From Micractinium sp. NFX-FRZ (taxonomy: Eukaryota > Chlorophyta > Trebouxiophyceae > Chlorellales > Chlorellaceae), in the NCBI GenBank assembly GCA_029339195.1, contig JAPTJF010000046.1:62001-126000 (forward strand): DNA of 64,000 nt, written 5' to 3'. Position 1 is the first letter of the stretch. Each line of letters opens with the position of its first letter. The notes beneath the pieces are model-generated. The model had not been told where the DNA came from, did not search any database, and saw only the letters and a program-made list of their open reading frames with translations. Below are positions 30,324-41,795 of the stretch, one piece after another. The translations under genes were made by a program, and so were the position numbers.

Positions 30324-32560
30324 CTAGTCTGCCGCGGGAGCAGAGGCGGGCGCTAGCTCAGGCGCGGCGGCAGGCGCCGCTGCCGGGGCGCCAGCGAGCA
30401 TGCTGGCTTCCTCTGATGACATGCACCTGCCGGCGGCAAACACCACCAGCCCCGTGCCCGCAGGGTCGTTGCACAGAGTGCACACCCGTTGGGTGCTGCC
30501 TGGCGAGGCCCACGCACACGTTAAGCATCCTGCTATCTCACACTGCGGGGCGGCAGACAGCGGGAGGAGGGGAGAAGAGGATGCCTGATGGGCTGCAAGG
30601 TGGCCTTTGGGTGCGGCAGGCAGGCGGGCATACGGGCGGGCAGGCGGGCATGCACCCCCTCTCCCCTGTTCTTCTAGCCAGCATCCATCCTTGTGCCTGC
30701 AGCACCTGCTGCCCCGCCGGCCCCTGCCCCCGGTGCCTGCCGCGCCCCTCCTGCCCCACCTACCTCTGAGCACGGGCCGCGCGCATCCTCCAGCATCAAG
30801 CCGTCGGCACACTGCTCGCACCTCGAGGCATCTCGGGTGCAGGACGCGCACCTCGGGACCGTGCACCTAGCGCACCGCCCGGTCCGCTTGTCTGCGCCCC
30901 AACCAAGCTCTGCATCACTTGGGCCATCGTCGCTCCAAAGCCCGCACTCCTCGCACACGTCGGGGGAGGCGGGGCAGGAGATGCACCACTCGTCCTTGCA
31001 GCGGACGCACGTGCCGCTGCTCTGTTCCTGATGGAACCCCTGGTCGCAGCGGGGGCAGGGCCCATCCAGGCTCCGGCAGTTGTAGCAGCCCTCGGGGCAG
31101 GGCCTGCACTTGCCGTTCGCGTTGGGGGTGAAGCCCTCATCGCAGTCCTGGGGGGAGAGGGGCGGCAAGGAAGGGGTGGGCAGTCGAAGGCGGTAGGGCA
31201 GGAAGGTGCATAATTTGCAGGGGCCCTCATGCCGGCGCACACTTCAGCGTGCCAGGAAGCAGCGATGCCGGGGCTGCCAGCGGCAGTGGCCGCCCCCAAC
31301 AGTGACCCCTCGTCTCCCTCCTCCAGCCCCTCCGATCCCCTCCCCAAGTGTTCCCGTACACGCCACCCTGCTCTGTGGAAGGCCCTCAGTACCTTCACCT
31401 CAAGCACCCTCCTGCTGTTGGAATGCAGCACTCGGGGCGCATGCCCCTCATCAAAAGCAAGTTGCGAATGTGCCACCGTGGCAGCCTCCCCACCACTATA
31501 AGCCAGGCTGCCTGCCTCACCGAGTAACCACACCAGCCGTCCGCGTCCAACGCCACGGCCGCATAGCCGTAGTTGTCCCAACACGTGGTGCACACATTGG
31601 GGTTGTCCCCATCGCAGTAGAGGCAGCCCGGGCTGCCCTCTGGGTAGGTGTCATAAGAGTCGGTGCACCGCACGCAGGTGCCGCTGGCGCTCAGGCCAAA
31701 GCCGCCGATGCATTGGGTGCAGCGTCCTGTCAGGCCCTCGCACACCCTGCAACGGCTGGGGCACTGCAAAAGTGCACCACGTCAAGACACGAAAGGGATG
31801 TGGGGCGTCAGTGTGGGGTATGCGCTGGGAGATGGGATGAGGGATGAGGGAGCTTTCCACCAGACACACGCCCGTGCGCAGCAGCAGCAGCAGCAGAGTG
31901 ATGCAAAACTTGCCACCGTCCGCCCGCCTGGCTTGCCCTTCCCTGCTTGCCTGCTTGCATCTACCGTCAGCAGTGGCATACTTGCCGATGCTCCAATCAA
32001 CAACCTCCCCGATCACGTCGCCGTCGGCACACTTTAGGCACCAGTGTGGGTCGGCTCACCTGCAGGAGAGGCATGTGCGCTCGCCAGCGCACGCTGCGCT
32101 TGTGGGGAGGGCGGGCAGCAAGGAGGGGGGCTTTGTGCAGGTGACCGCCTGGCCCACCAAGGCGCATGCACGCCACCTCAAAATCAGCAGCACCGGCACT
32201 CCATGCGAATTCACGGGCGCCATGCACTGGCACAGGTTCAATGCACTCGCACGCTCACCCACACATGTTCCGTTGGGGGCGGCTGTGTAGAAGTCGTAGC
32301 TGCGTGTGCAGAGAGGCAGGTGGGGAGTGAGCCAGCGGTGAGAGCGTTGGGCGCCCCAGGTCGGCGGCGCCGCCGACGCCGTGTGCTGAGCGGCTGCGCC
32401 TGACATGCGGCCGGTTTGCTTGGCACCGAGCCGCTTACACGGCCATGCATGCATGGCCTCCCTCCAGCACGCACCACTCGAGGCACCGGCTGCCGTCTTG
32501 ACTGCAGCGCTTGCAGACGCCCAGGTTGGCATAGTCGGAAGAGTAGTGTCGAGGTATGTG
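30324..32560 (-). CDS. cysteine-rich repeat protein (growth-factor-receptor-like Cys repeats), 5' end unresolved
   Basis: Supported minus-strand exons: about 32560-32475, 32299-32259, 32054-31951, 31763-31521, 31147-30764, 30542-30324; phases agree between them. The protein is a series of CxxC modules such as GVCKRCSQDGSRCLEC, PHWCLKCADGD, CPSRCRVCEGLTGRCTQC, CRPCPEGCYNC, GPCPRCDQGF and CARCTVPRCASCT, spaced like the furin-like/growth-factor-receptor Cys-rich repeats found in many algal and ciliate surface proteins. The C-terminus is Ala/Pro-rich and ends at TAG 30324. One intron uses a GC donor (CAG|gcaagc at 31951). Upstream exons, probably with a signal peptide, must lie in 32560-33000; a Met-Cys-rich frame at 32994 is a candidate but could not be joined in phase. 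Function unknown; extracellular location is an inference. Confidence 0.62.
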
Positions 32561-33487
32561 TTCTCACGGCAGGGCGCGCCGGCAAGCGACAGAGCGGCGC
32601 CAGCCGTGGCCGCTGCTGCATGCGACGGAGGGCACGAGAGGGGACGAGAGGGTGAGAGCCAGCTGGCACCATAGCTGGCAAGCGGCCACAGCCGCATGCA
32701 GACCGGGTGCATTGACAATCGGGCGCTTCCCTGCTGGTGTAAAAGGCAGGAGGTCAGGATGAGCAGGATCAGATCGTTACTGTGACCGTGCGTGGAGGGT
32801 GCAGGAGTGTGGCTGAGGCGATCGGGGGCATCGGCGGCAGCGGCGGCGGCCGGGGGCACCATCAGCGGCGGGCAAGCCACCAAGCACGCCGCCTCCCCCG
32901 CGCAGCACTCGGCAAGAGGATCGACTGCATGTTCCGCACCCAGCAGCATCGCCAGCGCTCCTTTCAGCGCCAACGTTTGAATGAGCGAGCACATTATGGT
33001 GCTCAGGCAGGCTCAGCTAGCAGCCCTGCCTGAAGCGGAGAAATTGCCGTGCGCTGAGCGCCTCTGGGGGATTTGCTTTGTTTTGTGAGCATGCGCTGCC
33101 CGCCAGGCTGGCGCCCTCCTGGATACCACATGAAAGCTGGGTATCCCAGCTTCATATTTCATGCTGGTTCGGCCGCATGCTTCATGCTGGTTCCATGGGA
33201 GTCCATTCGTTGGTACGTTCAGCTGTTTCGGGAGAGCGGGTGTGCGCCCGACAGTAAGAGCGCGTAGCGCTTGGGCGCTCTCCCCATGGCGAGCCGACCT
33301 CTGACGTGCGGCGCCACCGAAGCGCCTTGGTCCCAAGGTCCAGGCTGCACATGAGGTGCACCGATCAGGTGCAGCTGCCTGGCTGCCAATCAGGCGTGGA
33401 ACGACCCTGAGAAAGATCTGCACCTTGCAGGCTTTCAGCCCACAAGCATCAGCCCATTTGAGGCCCATGCTCTGCCTCTGCCACAGC
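32561..33487. other. 5' part of the Cys-rich gene and spacer
   Basis: Probably contains the unresolved first exon(s) of the minus-strand Cys-rich gene. It also has an imperfect hairpin at 33131-33153 (tgaaagctggg / cccagcttca) and a repeated tcatgctggttc at about 33159 and 33181. No other exon is supported. Confidence 0.35.
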
Positions 33488-33703
33488 ATGGCCGGCAGGG
33501 CGGGCTTCACCCTGCTGAGGGACACGGTTGCCAGGCACAAGTCGCTGGCCAGACATCCCAGCGGGGACGACACCGAGATCCAGGCCTGGGTGGTGCAGCA
33601 GTCGAGGACGGCCAACCGCAACTTTGCTGCCTACTACAAGGCCTGGGGCTGGCCCGTGTCGGCGGCCACAGAGGCGGCGCTGGCCTCACTGCCCGCCTAT
33701 TAA
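33488..33703 (+). pseudogene. orphan copy of an M60-metallopeptidase exon, opposite strand to the parent-like gene
   Basis: From 33503 the frame reads GFTLLRDTVARHKSLA and continues through GWPVSAATEAALASLPAY to TAA at 33701. It matches 66 residues of exon 16 of the M60 gene at 45559-45090 on the minus strand with about 57 identical by eye. There is no internal stop or frameshift, and an in-frame ATG at 33488 precedes it. None of the zinc-site exons of an M60 protease is found nearby. It is either a relic left by duplication and inversion or the last exon of a gene whose remainder was lost. It could be expressed as a 71-residue peptide, but nothing supports that. Confidence 0.7.
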
Positions 33704-34474
33704 CCGCCGTCCAAGCGCGGACGGCGCAGACCTCTATCAGATAGCCAGCAGGGCGCCAGCTTCACCGCTTAAGAATCACGGCCGGAGTGACAGACAGAGA
33801 CAGAGCAGCCCCGACCCACGTCCTGCCAAACTTTCACTTCTTGCCGAAATCCGTTGCCATTTATAACCAATTTTGCCAATATTGATTGCCCTTAATTGTC
33901 CGGCATATGTCTACTACACATGCCCTCGAATGCATCGCTGCGACAGAAAAGGCTTTGCATGGGCGGTGTGTACAAGGGGCAAGAGGGCCGCAGCGGGGCG
34001 GGGTGGGCCAAACGCTGGCAGCGAAGAGCGGCGTGCATGCACCCTTGCAGGGGTTCAGGTGAACAGCTCCCTTGTTTTACCAAGTGGCGTATGCATCACA
34101 CTCATCCGTGGCGTGGCACTGGCATGGTGCACGGCCTGCCCGGCGCAGGCCGCCAGTACTGTTGGCGGCATTGCTCAACAAGTGGCGGTGCCCTCGCTAG
34201 GGGCAGTGCTGCTCTTCCATGACAGACCAAATGTCCAGATGGCATGTCGTTGCGTCTACCTTCTCAAGTAACCGTTATTTTGAAGCCTGACTCCCACTGG
34301 TGAGGGGTCCACAACCCTCGCCAGCTGCCAGGCTGGAAGGGAGGGCCGAGTTCGTGCTTGTCGGCATCCAAGACGCACTCTTTCCCGCTCCGGGAAACGT
34401 TCTGTCCCACCTGAGAGCGATAGCACCGCCTGCAAGCCGGCGGCCCCGCTTGCCCTAGAGTGGCGCGGCGCAGC
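33704..34474. other. upstream region of the papain-like gene
   Basis: No exon supported. Should contain the promoter and 5' UTR of the gene starting at 34475. No TATA box recognised. Confidence 0.4.
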
Positions 34475-37400
34475 ATGAGGGTGCTGGCCCTTCTGGCGCT
34501 TGCCGCCGCCGCCGTCATGGCGAGCACGACCATCGAGCCCGAGCGGAAGGCGTGGCCGGAGGAATACAGGGTGCGCCCAAGCGGTGGCCCACTGGCCCCA
34601 GCCGCCGCCAGCGGTGGGCCGCCGCCGCCAGCCGCCTGCCTGGCCACTAATCTGCGCTGCCCCGCCCACTGTGCCCGCAGGTTTCTTTCGACTTCGAGGT
34701 GCCATACATCGAGGAGTACCAGAAGAGCGGTTTCAAGTGAGCCAGGCAGAGGAGGGTGGGGGCAGGCCTGTGCGCCCCGGAGGTTCCGCCCCCGCCGCTG
34801 CGAGGGGCAGCACGCCGGCCCCTGCCGCTGCATGCTAAGACATGAAGCCGCAGTGTGTCCCCACCACACCTCGTGGCAACACAGCTCCACCCCGCCACCG
34901 CTGCCCTCCTCCCTCCTCCCGCAAAGGTACAAGTACGAGGTGTGGCGGGACTCCCGCCTGGGGCGGCAGAAGATGGTGCGGGACGGCCTGGAAAGCGTGA
35001 TTGTCCTGGTGCCAGGTAGGCTTGTGCCCGTGCATTTGTTTGGAGATCACCAGGTTGGGTGCTCAGGCTGTGGTGCTGCTGCGAGTGCAGCTGCTGCTGC
35101 CTGGCTGGGCTGTCTGCAGGTGAATGTGCGGTGGCGTTGACAGCGGCGGCGGGCCGTACCGAGCGAGTGTTTTGCCATTGTGTTTGTGCTGCATGTTTGC
35201 CAACCCGCTATCAGGCTGCATGCATGCTGCAGCATGGGATACGGTTAGGTCAGGGGTCCAGGACCGCTGCCGTCAGATACTGCCAGGGGGGCCAGAAGCA
35301 CTGCTGTGCACTGCTGTCTGAGCTGTGTGAGCGGAGCGCACATCAGAGCAGGCCAGACCGCTGAACGACGTCCCGTCCGCCCACCACCTCTCAGCACCCT
35401 GCATGCTGCCGGCGCGTCAGCTTCGGCGCTGCCCAGCGGCCCCCTGACCTATGTGTCCCCCACCCCTGGCATCACGCTCTCACATACCCTCTCACATTGT
35501 ACTCTGTCACCCCACGTAACTTATGCCCTCACTTCTTTGCATGCATGTCTCCGCTGCTGCAGTGAACCGCCAGTACGAGGTGTTCCCCGCCTATGACAAG
35601 CTGCTGTGCTGGGAGGACGAAATCCACGGGGGGACGGGGCCCACGCTGGAGGGGGTGAGGCAGGGCGCATGGTGGGGAGGCGCGGCAGGGAGTGGGCAGG
35701 AGGCGGGCGCACGCACGCAGGGGGAACGGGGCAGGAGGCAGGCCCGGCGGGCAAGGATGCGCAGTGGGGAGCATGTTGCCGCTGTTCTGCCATTGCTTCA
35801 GAACGCAGTGCGGCTGCTGCATGCACGCACTGCATTGATGCGCCCCCCGGGGAGCGTGCATGCACCCCCTCACCTTGCTGCTCGCCCCCAGCGGCCAGCC
35901 CTCCCACCCCGCTTCCCGTCTTTGCCTCCCTCTGCCTCCCTCCCAGGCGCAGCAGCCTGCGGAGCCAGCACAAGACGCCCAGTGGAGCGAGCAGGCCCTG
36001 GAGGCTGGGCGGCCGATGGCGCAGCAGCGGCGCCTGCAGGCGGCACAGCAGGCGCAGCAGGCTGGCGGTGCAGAGCAGGAGGGCGTCCTGTTTGATTGGG
36101 AGAAGAAGCAGCCCGGCAAGCTGCTGCCGTTTGTGAGTGGGTTGAAGGGCAGGAAGGAGGGGGGAGGGAGGGAGGGAGGGGGGAGGATCTGGTGCCGTTG
36201 CAGCAGCTGCCGCCGTCGGTGGCACTGGTGTGCTCCTGGGCTGTGGGCAGTAATCATGTGGTACAGATACCTTGCACAGACAAAGGAGGTTGCCGTCCCC
36301 TTCACCGGCCGCCCTCACTTGCCACCCCACAGCCTCGTGATCCTCTCGGTGTTTTTAGGGTTTAGGGTTTTACCCTCTCCCTTTGCTGCCTGCTGTGGTG
36401 GGAGGAGCGTACTACCGCTGGCAGTTCCCCGCCCCCACCCTCGCTCCTGCCCCCCATCACTTCACCCCCTTTGCCCGTGCCCCTACAACTGCCTGCCCGT
36501 CTCTGGCCCCTGCCCCCCACCACCTCACCCCCACTTCGCCACCCCTCCCCAAGGTGCTGCCCGATTTGGTGGGCGAGGCAGAACGCTGGGTGTATGCTGG
36601 CACAGAGGTGTTCAAGGAGACGGGGGAGTCGGCGCACGTCTACGAGTGGGACCTCACCCGTGAGCGGGTGGCCGGGTGGTTGGCTTGGTAGTTGAGCAAC
36701 CTGGCGTCTTTGGCCGAGCCGCTGCATGCACACGTGGCAGCGGCCTCACCAACATCACGCCTTTTCCTGAACTCCTAAACTGCTGCCTGCCCCCCGGCAT
36801 GCCCCCTGGCTGTGCTTGCCGCTGCAGAGGGCGGCGTGAGCGAGATGAAGGTGGGTGCCGGCTCAGCAGGGAGCGCAGCGCCCGGCAATGTTTGCTATGG
36901 TGTTGCTTCTGCATGTCTCGAAGTGGGGGGGGGGGGTTGTGGCAGCTCTTGCACGCCGCCTCGGGTAGCTGCGCTGGGTCGACGAAGCCTTGCCCATGTG
37001 TTGCGTTATAAACACACCCTCACTGCTTTCCCCACCCCTTCCCCACCCCACGCCTGCGCCTCCATGCAACAGTACCGCTTCTACATCACGCGTGACGGCG
37101 CGCCGCTGCGCCTGTGGATGATGGGCACCAACCTGTACTCTGGTGAGGGAGGGCGTGCTGTGAGCGGGCGGGGCAGGGCAGGGCAGGTGGCGGTGCAGGG
37201 GGCAGGGTGGGGGCTACCCCACAGCACGGCACATTGCTCTGGCGCAACCAGGCGGCCACAGCAAGTGCTTTTCTAAAGCAACGCTTGGGCTGCAGCCCCG
37301 GCGCCGCCTTCCAGCTGTCCTCACACCTGGGTGCCCGCACCCCCCCCCCCGCCCCACCCACGCAGGCGGTCACAAGGACGAGTACATTGCCACCTTTTAT

Positions 37401-38560
37401 GACTGGGCTGTGGAACCCATTGCCGACGACGCCTTCCGCCTGCCCGACGGCATGTCGACCGCCGACTGCAAGCCGGCAGCCCCCGATGCGGCAGCCGCCG
37501 CGGCCGCCGCCGCCGCCGCCGCCGGCACAGCGCCCGCCCAGACGTGGACCCCCGGCGCACTCCGCCGCTCCTTTGCCCAGCACTTGCCTGCGGTGCACTG
37601 GGGGCACAAGGAGTACGATGCTTTCATGCACAGGTGGGGGTCAATGCCAGGCAAGGGTGGCTAGTGGCAGGGGCAGGTGGGGCGGCCAGGGGGGTCGCGG
37701 CTGAGAAGACCCGGTGCCAGCAGGCGCCTCCCTGGGCATGCATCATGCAGCGCAGAATGTTTGGGGGGCTCGGTCATTTAGGCCGCACCCGCCGCATTTG
37801 CATGCTCATGTTGCCAGCCCCTGACCCGCCCATTCTTCCCTCCACTCAACCACCGCTTCCCCATCACGCCAGGCACGGGCGGCGCCACGGGGACGAGAGC
37901 GAGTACCACGCCCGGCGGGCAGAGTTTGAGCGCAGCCGGACCTTTGTGCAGACGTGGAACGCGCAGCGTGCGGCGCACCTGGCCTCTGCCGCAGCCGGCG
38001 CTGCCAGCACCAATGCCAGCAGCAGCGGCAGGGCCAGCAGGGTGCCCCATGAGGTGTCCCTCAACCACTTTGCTGACTGGACGCGGGAGGAGTGGCTGAG
38101 CCTGGTGAAGCCTGAGCGGTGAGTGAGGCAGGGATGGAAGGAGGGGAGAGGGCATGCTTGGGAGCCAGAGGCCGGGTGGGTGGCAGCAGGCACAGCGTGC
38201 AGCAGAAGGCGCAGCGCAAAGAGACAGGAGTCTTGCGCCGGGGTGGATGTGAGGGCAGGCAGCACCTGGGCACTACACCACCAGCACCGCATGATCATCC
38301 TTCGGCTGGCGGGTCCCAGGATCGCCAGCCGCCCGCCCGAATCCCAAACCGGGACTGTCCCCTGATACGTCCCCAAGCATTGTGCTCGCACTGCCCTCCG
38401 TCACCACCACCGCCTCCCCACCGCACCCCCTCCCCCGGCGCAGCTCCTCCAAGCGCCTGCTGGCCAAGGAGCAGCCGGGGGTGAAGGTGCACGCCGTGTC
38501 GGTGCCGTCCCACATGGTGCCCGCAGAGGGTGAGCCCCCGCCAGCCTGCCTGCCTGCCTG

Positions 38561-38595
<35 letters not shown>

Positions 38596-41500
38596 GCATA
38601 CAGCTGAGGGGCGGGCAGGCCATACTTTGGCGCCTGGAAGGTGGCAGGCATGCGTGAGGGCAGGGAGGTGGACAGGCAGGGCAGCAGGGAGGCTGGCGAG
38701 CAGACATGCAGGGTGAGCGTCGGTGTGGTTGGAGAACGACCGCTGACCCTCTCTGTGCTGCGCTGCCTTGCTGGACCATGCAGTGGTGTGGCGCGGCACC
38801 CCCGCCGACAGCCCGGTGAAGGACCAGGCGGCTTGTGGCTCATGTGAGTGTGAGAGAGGACAATGATCTCAGATGGGCGGTGGGGGGAGGTGGCTGCTTT
38901 AATTCCTTGCCTTGCTGGGTGGAGATGATGCCTTTGGCTCGATTCCCTTACTGCCCACCACCTTGCTCACTGACACAACGACCGCCCTCCCTGCCGCCTG
39001 CAGGCTGGGTGAGAGCGCGGGCGCTGGGCTGGGCAGGGCGACGGCCGCAGGGCATCCAGGGCAGCACTGGGGTGCCCCCTGACCAGCCAGCCAATGCAGC
39101 TGCTGCCCTGCCTGTGCAACCCCGCGCCCTTGCCTGGGCACGCCTTTGCCCCTCACGCCGTCCGCAGTCCTTCTGCTCTGTTGGCAATACACCCTGCTTT
39201 TGATTCCCGTTGCTCCACCCCCTACCCTGCAGTGCCTGCCCTACAGTCCCCACTCACCAACATCCCCTGCCCTTGGCACTCCTGCCCCCCCTGCAGTCTT
39301 TCAGCTCTGTTGGCGCCATCGAATCGGCTTGGTACTACGCCACCGGCAAGCAGCTGCTGTTCAGCGAGCAGCACATGATCGACTGCGGCTGGGAGGCGGG
39401 CAACAGCGGGTGCTACGGTGCGTGGGGGCATGGCAGCAAGGGAAGGGGGGCAGCGGGCGGGGCTGGGGAGCTCACACAAACTGCCCTCTGCGCTGGCTAC
39501 CCAAGTTGCCCATCCCATCCACGTCCCGCCACCTGCATCCAGCTCACCCGCAAGCCAGACAAGCGCTGGCCTCCCTGCCCCTTGCCTGCCATATTGGAAG
39601 CTTGTTTTCACACAAGCATGCCCGCCAAGAGCAGCATGCCCGACCCCACCCCACCCCCCAACCTCACACACCCTTGCACACACCACCCCTAATGGACAGG
39701 TGGCGACCAGATCCGCATCCTGAATTGGGTCTTCCAGCGGGGGGCTCTGGCCACGCAGGACGACTATCCATACCAGGTGGGCGAGTGCTTGCATGCATAT
39801 ACGCGCGCGCGCAAGCAAGTGTGGCACCGTGTTGTGGCAGATTGCAGGGGGGGATGGGGGAGCATGGCCCCAGGATTACTACCCCTGCCAGGTGGGCCGT
39901 GAGGTGGGGTGGGGCAGAGGCTCGCTGTGCCTCTCTGGAGTGCCCAGCACAGCGTGCGAGTCGTGACCGCTGTCGAAGATACCGCTGCTGCGTGACTCCT
40001 CGCCTGTACTCTCACCCACACCCCTGCCTGCCTGCCGCCCCGCAGGGCATCAACAACTTTTGCCGCACAGACGTGCAGCAGAAGCACTTCAAGGGTGAGG
40101 TTCTGACTGGCCTGTCGGCTGTGCTGATGCGCTGCAGGGCGTGAGGGCTTGCGCCTGTGGGCTGGGCACCAGGGCAGGTGTCAGCGGGCGGTGCATGCAG
40201 GCGGGCAGGCAGGCGGGTTTGGGCAGGCAGGTAGACAGGCAAGCGGGCGCCCTTCCCGATCAGTCACTGGCTCGCAATGAGTGCACTCCTCACATCTTTC
40301 CTGCCTAACCTCACGTCTCCGGCCCCCGTTTCCTCCCCCCACTTCCTTCAGGGCACTGGGTGCTGGTTGAGGGAGGCGAGGAGGCACTGAAGGAGGCGCT
40401 GCTCACCCGGGGGCCCATGGTCGTCTCCAGTGAGTGGCGCCCAACTTTGATTTGCTTCTCGTGTTGAAGTTCGCTTCTCGTGTTTGCCGCGGCTCGCTTA
40501 CATGGCATGGGTGGTGGGCCCAGTGAGCCTGCCTCTCACCTCCGCCTGCCTGCCTGCCTGCCTGCCCCCCTGCCAGCTTCAATTCCTGTGAACTCGCCCC
40601 CCACCTCCCTGCTACCTCAGCAAAGACCGCTTCCTTTCCTTCTCCCTGTCAAGCCCTACCCTGCTCGTGGTGGCCCCACACCCCCTGCTTTCTACCTGCC
40701 TACATCCTCCCTGTCGTTGCTGCTGCCACTCGGGCGGGCTGTGCCACACCTCGCCTTCTGCCTCCTCTCCATACACACCTTGCAGTCGACGCCAGCGACG
40801 ACTCGTTCCGCTTCTACTCTGGGGGCCTGTACCACAACCCCAAGTGTGCCACCGACCCCGCCGACCTCGACCACGCCGTCATCCTGAGGTGCGTGGGAGC
40901 GATGGGCGGCACAGTGCCTGCCTGCCTGCCTGTGTGCCTCTCTGTCACGGGCGGTGGGGACCTGCCTGCCTGCCTGCCTGCCTGCCTGCTCGCCTGCCCG
41001 CGACCCCTTGGCAGGTGCAGCTGCTGCCCCCACCCCGTGCTTGCTCTCTTTCTGGTGGGTCCGCCTGCCTACCTGCCTGCCTGCCACAAGGGCTCAGATG
41101 GGCGGTGGGGACCTGCCTGCCTGTCTGCCTGCCTGCCTGCCTGCGCGCCTGCCTGCAACCCTTTGGCATGTGCAGCTGCTGCCCCTTCCACTTGCTACTT
41201 TCCTTTTGGGTCTGCCTGCCTACCCGCCTCCCTGTGACCCCTTGACCCCATGCGCAGTGGCTATGCTACCACCGACGACGGCGAGCCCTACTGGCTGGTG
41301 AAGAACATTTGGAGCCCCTTCTGGGTGCGTAACTTTGTTTCAAACATTGGATTGGGTGGGGCAGCCCCAGAGACAGCTTCTGGGTATGGCGCGCTGTGTT
41401 GCTGCCTTGCGCCGCTCCCTGCTGCATGGTTCAGCCACATTGCTGCTCCCTGAGCACGCCCCTGAGCAAGCGTGCCCACACCCCACCCTGCCTCACCACC

Positions 41501-41795
41501 TCGCCATGCACATGCCCATGCCCCGTTCATTCGCCTGCTGCCCCGCCCGCCAGCAGGGCGAGCAGGCCTACCTGCCCCAGGCCCACTGCTGGCCCTTTCA
41601 ACCCAGGCATTTCGCTGATGGCCACTTGAACCTGCTCACCTTGCTGCCTGCTCGCCTTGCTGCCTGCTGCAGGGGGAGAAGGGCTACCTGCGTGTGACGC
41701 GCAACGAGAACGACTGCGGCGTGTCCTCCGAGCCAGTCTATGTCGACCTGCAGCCCAGCGGCAGGAACGGAGGGGAGCAGGAGGCCTCCGCCTGA
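34475..41795 (+). CDS. secreted papain-like (C1A) cysteine protease of the CfaD / 26-29 kDa protease type
   Basis: Twenty exons: 34475-34570, 34681-34736, 34927-35015, 35563-35654, 35947-36132, 36554-36659, 36828-36850, 37073-37142, 37366-37633, 37873-38118, 38444-38529, 38784-38843, 39004-39008, 39297-39417, 39700-39776, 40046-40094, 40352-40429, 40786-40888, 41258-41324, 41673-41795; 666 aa, all in phase. Order: signal peptide (MRVLALLALAAAAVMA), a long N-terminal domain (~20-280) as in counting-factor-associated protein D and insect 26/29-kDa proteases, an I29-type propeptide (EFERSRTFVQTWNAQ, LNHFADWT), then the C1A domain: QAACGSCWSFS with Gln454 and Cys460, SEQHMIDC, LDHAVILSGY with His599 and VKNIWSPFWG with Asn620. 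The catalytic Cys codon is split and a 5-nt exon is needed to complete Cys-Trp. A poly-Ala run (37486-37530) interrupts the N-terminal domain. Probable vacuolar or secreted endopeptidase made as a zymogen. Confidence 0.9.
36354..36367 (+). repeat. two plant-type telomere units (TTTAGGG)
   Basis: tttagggtttaggg followed by tttta lies inside an intron of the papain-like gene. Too short to be more than a chance or relic interstitial repeat. Confidence 0.8.
39004..39008 (+). other. 5-nt micro-exon of the papain-like gene
   Basis: cctgcag|GCTGG|gtgaga. The preceding exon ends ...GGCTCA-T and the next begins TCTTTCAGC. T+GC gives Cys460 and TGG gives Trp461, restoring CGSCWSFS. Without it the frame and the catalytic Cys are lost. 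Confidence 0.75.
39162..39189 (+). repeat. copy of papain-like exon 14 head and acceptor
   Basis: ccgcagtccttctgctctgt then tggcaat resembles ctgcagtctttcagctctgt then tggcgcc at 39291 on. Offset about 130 bp; acceptor AG retained. Confidence 0.75.
39872..39897 (+). repeat. copy of papain-like exon 15 end and donor
   Basis: ggattactacccctgccag|gtgggc parallels ggacgactatccataccag|gtgggc at 39758-39782, 114 bp away in the following intron. The donor GT is intact in both. Confidence 0.75.
40949..41240 (+). repeat. about 150-bp tandem duplication with TGCC runs in papain-like intron 18
   Basis: gggcggtggggacctgcctg at about 40949 and 41100, and tgcagctgctgcccc at 41016 and about 41172, give a period of roughly 150 bp. 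Both copies contain long CCTG microsatellite runs. Confidence 0.75.

Noticed and set aside
36354..36370. Possible telomere or internal telomere tract.
   Set aside because: Only two TTTAGGG units within an intron of a well-supported gene.
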